A stretch of DNA of 64,000 nucleotides from Halorubrum cibi (GTDB taxonomy: Archaea > Halobacteriota > Halobacteria > Halobacteriales > Haloferacaceae): assembly GCF_900182635.1 (NCBI RefSeq), contig NZ_FXTD01000011.1, forward strand, positions 62,001 through 126,000. The letters are read 5' to 3'. The position numbers and the translations under genes are program-made. Shown one piece after another: positions 49,669-57,680 of this stretch. Below the pieces are notes generated by a model, which saw nothing but the letters and a program-made list of their open reading frames with translations, was not told where the DNA came from and ran no database searches. Each line of letters starts with the position of its first letter. The first letter of the stretch is position 1.

Positions 49669-51306
49669 TCAGTCCGTCCGGGCGGTCGCCGGACGCCGCG
49701 CGTCGAGGTGGTCGCGGGCCGCCTCGGCTATCACCTCGCCGGGGCCGCGGACGCAGTCGCGGCGCAGGTCCGGGTAGCGGCCCTCGACGAGTCCCTCGAC
49801 GATCTCCTCGGCCTCGAGCGCGCGCTCGATCGGCTCGCCACGGAGCGCCTCCGAGACCATGCTCGCGACCGCGGTGCTCACGGCACAGCTCTCGCTCTCG
49901 AAGCCGATGTCCGCGACGGTCCCGTCGTCGTCGATCTCGACGAAGAACTCGCCGTCGTCGCCACAGGAGGTCTCGGCCGAGTGCTTCGTGAACGTCGGGT
50001 CGGCGATCGCGCCCGCGTTCCGCGGCGCGTGGTAGTGGTCCGCGAAGCGGTCGTGAAAGCGGTCCGACGCGACGAGGTCGTCGCGGCGCTCCCGGGCGTT
50101 CTCCAGCGCGTCGATCAGGGCGTCGACCTCGCGCTCCGTGTTGTAGACGTAAAACGAGGCCCGAACGGAGCCAGGGACGTCGAGGCGGTCGTGGAGCGGC
50201 TGCGTACAGTGGTCGCCGGCGCGGACGGCGATCCCGCGGTCGTTCAACACGGAGGAGAGGTCGTGGCCGTGAACGCCGTCGACGTTGAAGGCGACGAGCC
50301 CGGAACGCTCCTCGCCGCGCGGGACGCCGTAGACCGCCACGTCGTCACGTTCCTTCAGCCGCCGCATCGCGTACTGGGCGAGGTCGTTCTCGTGGGCGGC
50401 GACGGTCTCCATCCCGATGTCGTCGAGGTAGTCGGCGGCGGCCGCGAGCGCGATCCCCTCGGCTATCGGGGGCGTCCCGGCCTCGAACTTCCAAGGCGGT
50501 CGGTTCCACGTCGATCCCTCGAAGGTGACGTGGCGGATCATCTCGCCGCCGTAGAGGAACGGCTCCATCTCCTCGAGGAGGTGCCGCTTCCCGTAGAGCA
50601 CGCCGATCCCGGTCGGCCCGGCCATCTTGTGGCCCGAGAAGCCGAGGAAGTCGGCATCGAGCGCCTCCACGTCGACCGGGCGGTTCGGCACCGACTGCGC
50701 CCCGTCGACGAAGACGAGCGCGCCGTGATCGTGTGCGAGGTCGGCGAGTTCGGCGACAGGGTTCAGCGTACCGAGGACGTTCGAGACGTGCGCCACCGAC
50801 AGCATACGAGTGTCGTCGTCGATCAACTCGGCGGCGTGCTCCATGTCGAGGTGGCCCTCCTCGTCGACGCGGACGTACCGGATCTCCGCGCCGGTTCGGC
50901 GGGCGACCTGCTGCCAGGTGACGAGCGAGGCGTGGTGTTCCATCTCGGTGACGACCACGTTGTCTCCGGGTTCGAACTCCTCCATGCCGAAGCCGTAGGC
51001 CACGAGGTTCACCGCTTCCGTGGCGTTCTTGGTGAACACGATCTCCTCGAGCCCGCCGCTCGCGCCGACGAACTCGGCGATCCGCTCGTGTGCCTCCTCG
51101 TAGGCGACCGACGCCTCGTGGCTCAGCCCGTGTATCCCGCGGTGGACGTTGGCGTTGTACTCCTCGTAGTACTCGCGGAACACGTCGTACACCTGGGTCG
51201 GCGTCTGCGTCGTCGCGGCGTTGTCGAGGTAGACGAGCGGCTCGTCGTCGATCTCCCGGTCCAGTATCGGGAAGTCGTCTCGGATGCGTGCGGGGTCGGA
51301 TGCCAT
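49669..51306 (-). CDS. Cysteine desulfurase SufS fused to a SufU/IscU-like scaffold
   Basis: Residues 1-410 form a complete group II cysteine desulfurase: YLDNAATTQTP, TEMEHHASLVTWQQ, the PLP Lys in GFSGHKMAGPTG, and the active-site Cys in AGDHCTQPLHDRL. A helical linker leads into a SufU/NifU-N domain (about 418-530) with DHYHAPRNAG and three conserved Cys in ETSCGDD, ESESCAVSTAVASM and RRDCVRG. In most genomes these are separate proteins; here a single frame joins sulfur donor and acceptor, probably allowing direct sulfur transfer. A TATA-like cttattgt lies about 26 nt upstream of the ATG. Confidence 0.9.
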   Translation of the reverse strand: MASDPARIRDDFPILDREIDDEPLVYLDNAATTQTPTQVYDVFREYYEEYNANVHRGIHGLSHEASVAYEEAHERIAEFVGASGGLEEIVFTKNATEAVNLVAYGFGMEEFEPGDNVVVTEMEHHASLVTWQQVARRTGAEIRYVRVDEEGHLDMEHAAELIDDDTRMLSVAHVSNVLGTLNPVAELADLAHDHGALVFVDGAQSVPNRPVDVEALDADFLGFSGHKMAGPTGIGVLYGKRHLLEEMEPFLYGGEMIRHVTFEGSTWNRPPWKFEAGTPPIAEGIALAAAADYLDDIGMETVAAHENDLAQYAMRRLKERDDVAVYGVPRGEERSGLVAFNVDGVHGHDLSSVLNDRGIAVRAGDHCTQPLHDRLDVPGSVRASFYVYNTEREVDALIDALENARERRDDLVASDRFHDRFADHYHAPRNAGAIADPTFTKHSAETSCGDDGEFFVEIDDDGTVADIGFESESCAVSTAVASMVSEALRGEPIERALEAEEIVEGLVEGRYPDLRRDCVRGPGEVIAEAARDHLDARRPATARTD

Positions 51307-51367
51307 ACCGACAACAGATACCTGTCGTACAATAAGTTTCGGGGAGCGAGGGGGTGGCTGCCGTCGG

Positions 51368-52423
51368 TTACCGATCGGGAGTTACGCCGTGTCCCGGGCC
51401 GTCGATGTCGTGTATCGGACCCTCATCGCTATCGACGACGTCCTCCGCCAACAGTCGATTTCCGTCGAGATCGACGTACGAGAACGCTCCCAGTCCGGCA
51501 ACGACGTGGGCGCTGGTGTGGATGCCGATCGAACTCTCCAACATACAGCCGACCATCAGATCGAGGTCCGCACCGTTCGCGATGGCGGCGATCTCCGCGA
51601 CTGCGAGCGGGCCGGACTTCCCTAGCTTGACGTTGATGATGTCTGCTGCCTCCTCCCGGACGACTCGGACCGCGTCCTGGGGTGTAAAGACGGTTTCATC
51701 GGCTGCGATGGGGACGTCGATGCGACGACGTGCGTCCGCGAGGCCCGCGAAGTCGCTTGCCGGAACCGGCTGTTCGATCAGCTCGAGGTGTATCCCACAT
51801 TGAATGACGCGATCCGCGAACAGTGCCGTTTCCTTTGGACTCCACCCCTGGTTGGCGTCGACCTTCAGCGCGGCGTCCGGCGCGGCCTCCCGTATCGCAG
51901 TCACTCGGTCGATGTCCGCGTCGAGATCGGTTCCCGTCTTGATCTTCAGGTGTTCGTATCCCTGATCGACTGCCTCCTTGGCTCGTCTCTTGGCGGCCGC
52001 CGGCTCGACGATGGGGATCGTCATGTCCGTCTCGACGGGAGAGGGCGTGCCGCCGAACAACTCCGAGAGCGCGATATCCCGCTCACGGCAGAATGCGTCG
52101 AGAATGGCCGTTTCGACCGCGAACGTCGCCGAAACGGCTCCGGGAAACGTGTTCCGCAGATCCGTCACGACGCTTCGGTACTCGCCGACGGGACGATCCT
52201 CGACGACGTCCGCAGCGGCACGTGCCGTTGCGACCGCCGCCTCGCGCGTCTCGCCGGTCACCGGTGGAAGTGGAGAACCCTCTCCGTACCCCCTCACCCC
52301 TTCTTCGGTCTCGACCGTGACGAGCACGTTCGAGGCCTCGTGTTGAATGCCGAGCGAGATCTCGAACGGCTCGGAGAGGGGGAGATCGAGCGGTTCCACG
52401 GCGAGGTCGACGATTCTACTCAC
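51368..52423 (-). CDS. Dipeptide epimerase-like enolase-superfamily enzyme (DgcA-like)
   Basis: The 351-residue enzyme belongs to the muconate lactonizing subgroup. Catalytic Lys pair is KIKTG (K160, K162); metal ligands are D189 (VDANQGW), E217 (IEQPV) and D242 (ADETV); the opposite base is in NVKLGKSG (K266/K269). A DLD motif (D318, D320) matches the DxD of L-Ala-D/L-Glu epimerases that binds the substrate amino group. In the D-Glu pathway, DgcA of this family racemises N-acetyl-D-glutamate. It overlaps the DgcN-like gene by 4 nt. Confidence 0.9.
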   Translation of the reverse strand: MSRIVDLAVEPLDLPLSEPFEISLGIQHEASNVLVTVETEEGVRGYGEGSPLPPVTGETREAAVATARAAADVVEDRPVGEYRSVVTDLRNTFPGAVSATFAVETAILDAFCRERDIALSELFGGTPSPVETDMTIPIVEPAAAKRRAKEAVDQGYEHLKIKTGTDLDADIDRVTAIREAAPDAALKVDANQGWSPKETALFADRVIQCGIHLELIEQPVPASDFAGLADARRRIDVPIAADETVFTPQDAVRVVREEAADIINVKLGKSGPLAVAEIAAIANGADLDLMVGCMLESSIGIHTSAHVVAGLGAFSYVDLDGNRLLAEDVVDSDEGPIHDIDGPGHGVTPDR

Positions 52424-53502
52424 GCCCCACCTCCCGTCGTTCCGGTCGAAGCCTCCGGTTCCAGGGCGTCCCGAACCGCGCCGAGGAGCTCCTTCGCACC
52501 GCCCTCGTCGTAGACGTTCGCGACCGGGTACTCGTGACGGTCGCGCTCCGTTTCGGGATCCCCCCAGGTCGAGACTCCGGCGATGGTGGCGTCAGAGAGA
52601 GTTTCGACGAGGTCTGCCTCTTTCTCGACTCCATCGATTCGAAACCGATCGAAGTGTGTCCGTCGGATTCGATCTGGGTCGTCGGCGAGGACGACCGCGT
52701 CAGGCCACGCTCCGTGTAGGACCCCGAGCGTGACGCTGGAGTACGCACGATGGGTGAGCGACGCTTGGCCCTCGACGAAGACGAGGTCGTGCTCCGCTCC
52801 CACCGACTTCACCATGTCCTCGACGACGCCGCCCGTGAAGTCGGCAGGGACGCGGTCGACCACGACCCCTTCGTGTGCGCCGACCATGATGCCGGTCTGT
52901 CCGGTGGCGACCCAGCCGGCGTCGAGGCCCGCTTCGCTGGCCGCCTGATAGAGTTCGAACGTCGTCGTGCGCTTGCCGACCGCACAGTCGGTTCCGAGCG
53001 TGAGAACCACGTCGGCATCGATGTCGTCGACCGATCCGTCCCCGACGCGGAGTGTATCCTCTCCAGGGGGTTTCCGTACGTCGAGGATGCGGGCGTCGTG
53101 CTCGTCGGCCAGCCTCGACCAGTATTCGTCGTCACCGAGGAAATAGTGGAGTCCGCTCACGACGTCACAGCCGGCACGAAGGGCGTCTTCGATGTCTCCG
53201 ACCCACGCGTCCGGGAGTTGTCCACCCGCCGGCGCGACGCCGATGGCGAGTGCTTCGGCTTCCGGAGCTATGTCGAGAGCGTCCTCCACACATTCCACGA
53301 TCGGGACGTCGGGTGCGTCGCGTTTCTCGAGGACTTCGGCCGGGGTCTGCCCCGCAGTCCCCGAATCGACTACCGCACGGACGTCGAACACCTCGCTGTG
53401 TGTGACGATCCCGTTTGCCGTCTTGCCGCCTTTGCTCCCGAACTCCCCCTCCGCGAGTACGATGGTGGGAACCGGGATGTCGAACGTGTCTCGAAGATTC
53501 AT
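52420..53502 (-). CDS. DUF1611 protein, DgcN-like D-amino acid N-acetyltransferase
   Basis: The 360-residue protein has a DUF1611 N-terminal domain (TIVLAEGEFGSKGGKTANGIV, then VDSGTAGQ) and a P-loop domain, GTDCAVGKRTT (170-180), followed by GWVATGQTGIMVG and FVEGQASLTHRAY. Bacterial DgcN of this family N-acetylates D-glutamate and works with DgcA; the same pair is adjacent here. The start MNLRDTF was chosen; an extra 31 codons upstream have no family resemblance. Its stop overlaps the epimerase start. Substrate identity is inferred from bacterial work and context. Confidence 0.8.
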   Translation of the reverse strand: MNLRDTFDIPVPTIVLAEGEFGSKGGKTANGIVTHSEVFDVRAVVDSGTAGQTPAEVLEKRDAPDVPIVECVEDALDIAPEAEALAIGVAPAGGQLPDAWVGDIEDALRAGCDVVSGLHYFLGDDEYWSRLADEHDARILDVRKPPGEDTLRVGDGSVDDIDADVVLTLGTDCAVGKRTTTFELYQAASEAGLDAGWVATGQTGIMVGAHEGVVVDRVPADFTGGVVEDMVKSVGAEHDLVFVEGQASLTHRAYSSVTLGVLHGAWPDAVVLADDPDRIRRTHFDRFRIDGVEKEADLVETLSDATIAGVSTWGDPETERDRHEYPVANVYDEGGAKELLGAVRDALEPEASTGTTGGGA

Positions 53503-53591
53503 CGGATACGGGATCGTTCTCCCGTTCAAGCAAAACCCTACAACCTTCCATGATGGGTCCTCGATGGCCCTGGGTTCAGGTCGGGTGGGGT

Positions 53592-54728
53592 TCAATCGGT
53601 CCGGTACCGTTCGACCGCCGAATCATCCAACGTCACTCCGAGGCCCGGATCGCTCGGGACCGTGAAGCGGCCTCCCGAGGCGTCCCACGCAGCCGGATTC
53701 TCGATGAGCGTCGACGCCGCGTGGACGTTCAGGGCACCGGATGGATAGGGGATCGCCGGCGACGACGCTGCGAAATGGGCGTTGGCGGCCATCCCGACCC
53801 CGAGTTCGAGCATCGTTCCCATGAAACAGGGGAGTCCATACGCGCTCGCGACCGTCGCGACGTCGTGCGCACGCGAGAGCCCGCCGGTTTTCGCGAGCTT
53901 GATGTTGACGATGTCACAGGCATCCCTTCCCGCGAGATCGGCCACGTCCGACGGGGAAAAACAAGCCTCGTCGGCCAATACCGGCACCCCCGTCGACTCC
54001 CGTACCCGCCGGAGCCCTGCGACGTCGTCGTAGGGTACCGGCTGTTCGATCAGGACGAGCCCGCCGGCAGCCTCGTCGAGGATGGGGACGCGACGCACCG
54101 CCTCCGCAGCCGACCACCCCTGGTTGGCGTCGACGCGGATCCCCGCGTCGGGCACCGCGTCGGCGATCGCCGCGATCGCCTTCCGTTCGGCCTCGAAGTC
54201 CCGTCCCCCAACCTTCACCTTGAACGCCGTGAACCCCTCCTCGCGCCCCTCGACCGCGAGCTTGCGGACCTCCTCCGGCGGACGGATGCCGATGGAGTAG
54301 TGGAGAGGGATCGTGGGATCGTCGTCGGGTGCGCCGCCGAGCAGATCGTACACCGGGAGGTCGCGTAGCTTCCCTAACGCGTCGTACAGCGCGATGTCAA
54401 CGCCGCTGATCGGGAACGGCTCTCCTGAGAGCGTCCGTTCCGCCCGATCGACAAGCCGCGGGATGCGGTGGAGCGGCTCCCCCTCGAGAAGCGGCGCGAG
54501 ACGGTCTTCGATCAAGTCCACGACCGCGCGCTGTGTCAGTCCGTGTGGCCACGTCGATAGCGGCGCGACCTCACCGACACCTGTGACGCCGGCGTCGATC
54601 TCGACACGGACGAGGACGTGATCGTACGAATCCTGCCCGCCGGTCGCGACAGAGAGGCTCGTCTCGTAGGAAGTCTCCACCGGCACCGACACCGGGATCG
54701 TCTCGACGGCAGTGATCGTGGCACTCAT
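53592..54728 (-). CDS. Second enolase-superfamily epimerase/racemase (MR/MLE type)
   Basis: The 378-residue enzyme has catalytic Lys in FKVKVGG (about 165-170), metal ligands in VDANQGW, LIEQPV and LADEACF, and Lys in NIKLAKTGG. The C-terminal end (SGALNVHAASTLIENP) lacks the DxD of dipeptide epimerases, so its substrate differs; N-acylamino acid racemase, hydroxyproline-betaine epimerase or a dehydratase are alternatives. Its ATG overlaps the stop of the deacylase gene, so it shares that operon. A gap of 89 nt separates it from the DgcN-like gene. Confidence 0.88.
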   Translation of the reverse strand: MSATITAVETIPVSVPVETSYETSLSVATGGQDSYDHVLVRVEIDAGVTGVGEVAPLSTWPHGLTQRAVVDLIEDRLAPLLEGEPLHRIPRLVDRAERTLSGEPFPISGVDIALYDALGKLRDLPVYDLLGGAPDDDPTIPLHYSIGIRPPEEVRKLAVEGREEGFTAFKVKVGGRDFEAERKAIAAIADAVPDAGIRVDANQGWSAAEAVRRVPILDEAAGGLVLIEQPVPYDDVAGLRRVRESTGVPVLADEACFSPSDVADLAGRDACDIVNIKLAKTGGLSRAHDVATVASAYGLPCFMGTMLELGVGMAANAHFAASSPAIPYPSGALNVHAASTLIENPAAWDASGGRFTVPSDPGLGVTLDDSAVERYRTD

Positions 54729-56320
54729 GCGCCGATCACGTCTCCGGGCCGCGCGCCGGTGTGGTCGCCGTCGCGGACGACGAACTCCCCGTTGACGAGG
54801 ACGTGTTCCACGCCGGCGGGGTACGCGGCGGGATCGAGGAAGTCCCCGGTCTGCTCGACGGTCTCGGGGTCGAACACCGTCAGGTCGGCGCGGGCGTCCC
54901 GCTTCACCACGCCGCGGTCGTCGAGCCCCAGCCGCGAGGCGGGCATGCCCGTCATCTTGTGGACGGCGCGCTCGAGCGGGATCACTCCCTCCTCACGGAC
55001 GTAGTGGCCGAGCACGCGGGGGAACGTCCCGTAGTTGCGCGGGTGTGGGACGCCCTCCCCGAGTGGGCCAGACTGGCAGAGCGAGGAGCCGTCGCTACCG
55101 ACCATGGTGAGATCGTGGCGCATCACCGTTCGGATGTCGGTCTCGTCCATGCCGAAGTTGACGTGCATGGTCCGGTTCCTGTCCTCGAGGACGACGTCGA
55201 GGAGGATCTCGGCGGGTTGGCGTTCCTCGCCGTCCTGGGATGCGAGTTCGGCGATCGTCTTCCCCTCACACGTCTTCAGGTCGGGGTTCTGGACCCCCGT
55301 TACGAGGATACCGTCCCAGTCACTCGTGCGGTCGGCCTTCAGGTCGTCACGGATCCGGGCTCGGGTCTCGGGGTCACGAAGCCGCTCAAGGAGCGCGTCG
55401 TCACCCCCGTCGTGGGCCCAGTTGGGGAGGAGCGCCCCGAGGCTCGTCGAGGACGCGACGTACGGGTACTGGTCACACTGGACGTCGATCCCCTCCCGCT
55501 GGCGAACGAGCTCCATCCGGCGGAGGGTGGCCCTGACCTTGCCCCAGTTGTCGGGTCCGATGGCCTTGTGGTGGGACACCTGTACCGGGACCTCCGCCCG
55601 GCGGCCGATCTCGATCGTCTCCTCGACGCTCTCGATGAGGTCGTCGCTCTCGGAGCGCATGTGGGTGGCGTAGAAGCCCCCGTGGTTTGCCGCGACCTCG
55701 GCGAGTTCGACGACCTCGTCGACGTCCGCGTAACATCCAGGCGGGTAGAAGAGGCCGGTGGAGAGTCCGACCGCGCCGTCCGCCATCGCCTCGGCGACGA
55801 GGTCGCACATCTCGTCGAGCTCGTCGGGCGAGGGGGCGCGGTCCTCGTGGCCGACGACGGCCGCGCGGACGTTCCCGTGGCCGACGAGCGACCCGACGTT
55901 GAGCGAGAGCCCGTCCGCCGCGAGGTACTCGAGGTAGTCGGCCATCGAGTCCCACTCGCCGGGGTCGACGGCGTCCCCGAGTCCGTTGCTCTCGAACCAG
56001 TCGTCGACGGAGCGGGCGGCCGCCCCGTATCTCGGGGCTGCGCTCGTCCCGCAGTTCCCGACGATCTCGAGCGTCACGCCCTGTCGGACTTTGCTGTGGG
56101 CGTCACGGTTCGCCGGGAGCGTGAAGTCGGAGTGGGTGTGGACGTCGATGAATCCAGGCGCAACGACGTCGCCGTCGAGGTCCACCTCGGTGTCCCCTTC
56201 ACCCTCGACCGTCCCGACCGCGGTGATTCGACCGTCGGCGACGGCAACGTCCCCGCGGTACCACGGCGAGCCGGTCCCGTCCACGATCCGCCCGTTTCGA
56301 AACACATATTCATAGCTCAT
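54725..56320 (-). CDS. N-acyl-D-amino-acid deacylase family amidohydrolase
   Basis: The 531-residue protein is a D-aminoacylase-type amidohydrolase. It begins YVFRNGRIVDGTGSPWYRGDVAV and has the metal motif DVHTHSDFTL, EIVGNCG with a potential metal-bridging Cys, GLSTGLFYPPG, VSHHKAIG, and SDGSSLCQSG with a late Asp. The enzyme family releases a D-amino acid from its N-acyl form. It is first in the operon with the two epimerases and the DgcN-like gene, which fits deacylation of N-acyl-D-amino acids. The start MSYEYVF is the usual one for this family. Confidence 0.9.
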   Translation of the reverse strand: MSYEYVFRNGRIVDGTGSPWYRGDVAVADGRITAVGTVEGEGDTEVDLDGDVVAPGFIDVHTHSDFTLPANRDAHSKVRQGVTLEIVGNCGTSAAPRYGAAARSVDDWFESNGLGDAVDPGEWDSMADYLEYLAADGLSLNVGSLVGHGNVRAAVVGHEDRAPSPDELDEMCDLVAEAMADGAVGLSTGLFYPPGCYADVDEVVELAEVAANHGGFYATHMRSESDDLIESVEETIEIGRRAEVPVQVSHHKAIGPDNWGKVRATLRRMELVRQREGIDVQCDQYPYVASSTSLGALLPNWAHDGGDDALLERLRDPETRARIRDDLKADRTSDWDGILVTGVQNPDLKTCEGKTIAELASQDGEERQPAEILLDVVLEDRNRTMHVNFGMDETDIRTVMRHDLTMVGSDGSSLCQSGPLGEGVPHPRNYGTFPRVLGHYVREEGVIPLERAVHKMTGMPASRLGLDDRGVVKRDARADLTVFDPETVEQTGDFLDPAAYPAGVEHVLVNGEFVVRDGDHTGARPGDVIGA

Positions 56321-56460
56321 CAGGTGAACTCTCGGGGACCGATGGGTAAAGTGTGCCACCGTCCAAGTACGGGTACGGACGCTCCGAAACCGGCGAGTTC
56401 GAGCCGAGACGGATCCCCGGCAATTCGTGCTGCGGGGTCGGGGGGGTAGATCGAATTCCT

Positions 56461-56733
56461 CTACGAGAGCAGTCCGACGTACGTCGCGACGATCGAGTAG
56501 AGGAGCGTGACGACGAGGAACGCCGTCTCGTTGACGTCGAGCGTGAAGTACACGAGGGCAAATACGGGATACGGAGCGACCAGAAGGAACGTCTCGAGCA
56601 CGTACCACTGCTGTGGCGTGACGTCGAGGTGGTTCCGGATCCGGTCACGGGGAAGGGGATCACGCAACTCGGTTGGAGGCTTGATATCCTCGGATTCGGA
56701 CGCATCCCCGTCTCCGGGATCGCTCCGAGTCAC
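56461..56733 (-). CDS. Small two-helix membrane protein
   Basis: The 90-residue protein (GTG start) has a charged N-terminus, then NHLDVTPQQWYVLETFLLVAPYPVFALVYF and a second helix, FLVVTLLYSIVATYVGLLS. It is likely an integral membrane protein. It sits upstream of the D-aminoacylase on the same strand, but the spacing (about 140 nt) leaves cotranscription unclear. No family is recognised. Confidence 0.55.
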   Translation of the reverse strand: MTRSDPGDGDASESEDIKPPTELRDPLPRDRIRNHLDVTPQQWYVLETFLLVAPYPVFALVYFTLDVNETAFLVVTLLYSIVATYVGLLS

Positions 56734-57006
56734 GTTCCACCCTCGTCGTCGCTTCTGGAGGAAACGCCGGAACGGACGCCGCCCGGTTCGACGGCCCGTT
56801 GACGGGTCCTGAGACCTCTTGTGGGAGAAAACTCCCGATCGATCGTGATCTCGGCGGACCGGTTCGAATCCGTCGTCGACCGCGGCAAGACGCCACTACG
56901 TGGGTTCGTGACACGGAAGCTCATGGTCCGAGATGTCGGGTTGAGACGGGTAAACTCTTCGCACGAAAGCGTACATTGAAAGGCGTACATCAATAGCGAT
57001 GGGCGT

Positions 57007-57507
57007 ATGGGACTACGGGACATACTCGACGCTGCCAAAACGGTCGGGGATCGCGACGAGGTCCGTCAGTCGACGTTCCGCGAGGAGTTCGAGGCGTACG
57101 AGGCCGGCGAGACGGAGTCGTTTCCTCGAACACGGGAGGCCATCGCCGACGAACGCGCGGCGCTCGAGGAACTGGCCGAGGAACTCGACGCCGAGGAGGG
57201 GAACATCGATCAGCTGATCGAACGAACCGAGTTCTTCACCGTGGATCAGGCGGTCCGCCACCGGGAGCAGACGATCAAAAAGCTGGAAGCACACAACGAA
57301 CACCTCCGAGAATTCTACGACACGATGACCACCGCGCTCGATAGGATCGAGACGAACCTCTCGGAACTGGAGTCGAGTGATCCGGGATCGATCGAACAGG
57401 ACCCACAGCCACCGTTTAAGCGTGCTCGCAACGCCTTGGACGACCACAACGAGGCGGTCGAGGACCTGAGTACCAATCTCACTATCCTGAACGCGTATCT
57501 CCCGTAA
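57007..57507 (+). CDS. Acidic coiled-coil protein, haloarchaeal
   Basis: The 166-residue protein is almost fully helical: an N-terminal DEVRQSTFREEFEAYEAGETESF region and coiled-coil segments (about 45-115 and 135-160). No known domain is seen. It has no membrane segment and is predicted soluble. Flanking intergenic spaces contain promoter-like A/T patches. It separates the D-amino-acid operon from the ABC transporter and may be unrelated to either. Confidence 0.6.
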   Translation: MGLRDILDAAKTVGDRDEVRQSTFREEFEAYEAGETESFPRTREAIADERAALEELAEELDAEEGNIDQLIERTEFFTVDQAVRHREQTIKKLEAHNEHLREFYDTMTTALDRIETNLSELESSDPGSIEQDPQPPFKRARNALDDHNEAVEDLSTNLTILNAYLP

Positions 57508-57680
57508 GTGACCCAACCGTCGAGTTGTAAAAAGAACTCTCACGAGCGATCCGAGCCGGATGTGCTAGGACTATTTTTGTACGCTCGTAGGGTGATGTGT
57601 TCGAAAAACTCGGAATCGACTCGGCACCCTCCATAGTTTGGTGGTGACTATAACCCCGGAAGTTAGCATTGAGCTTGTGT

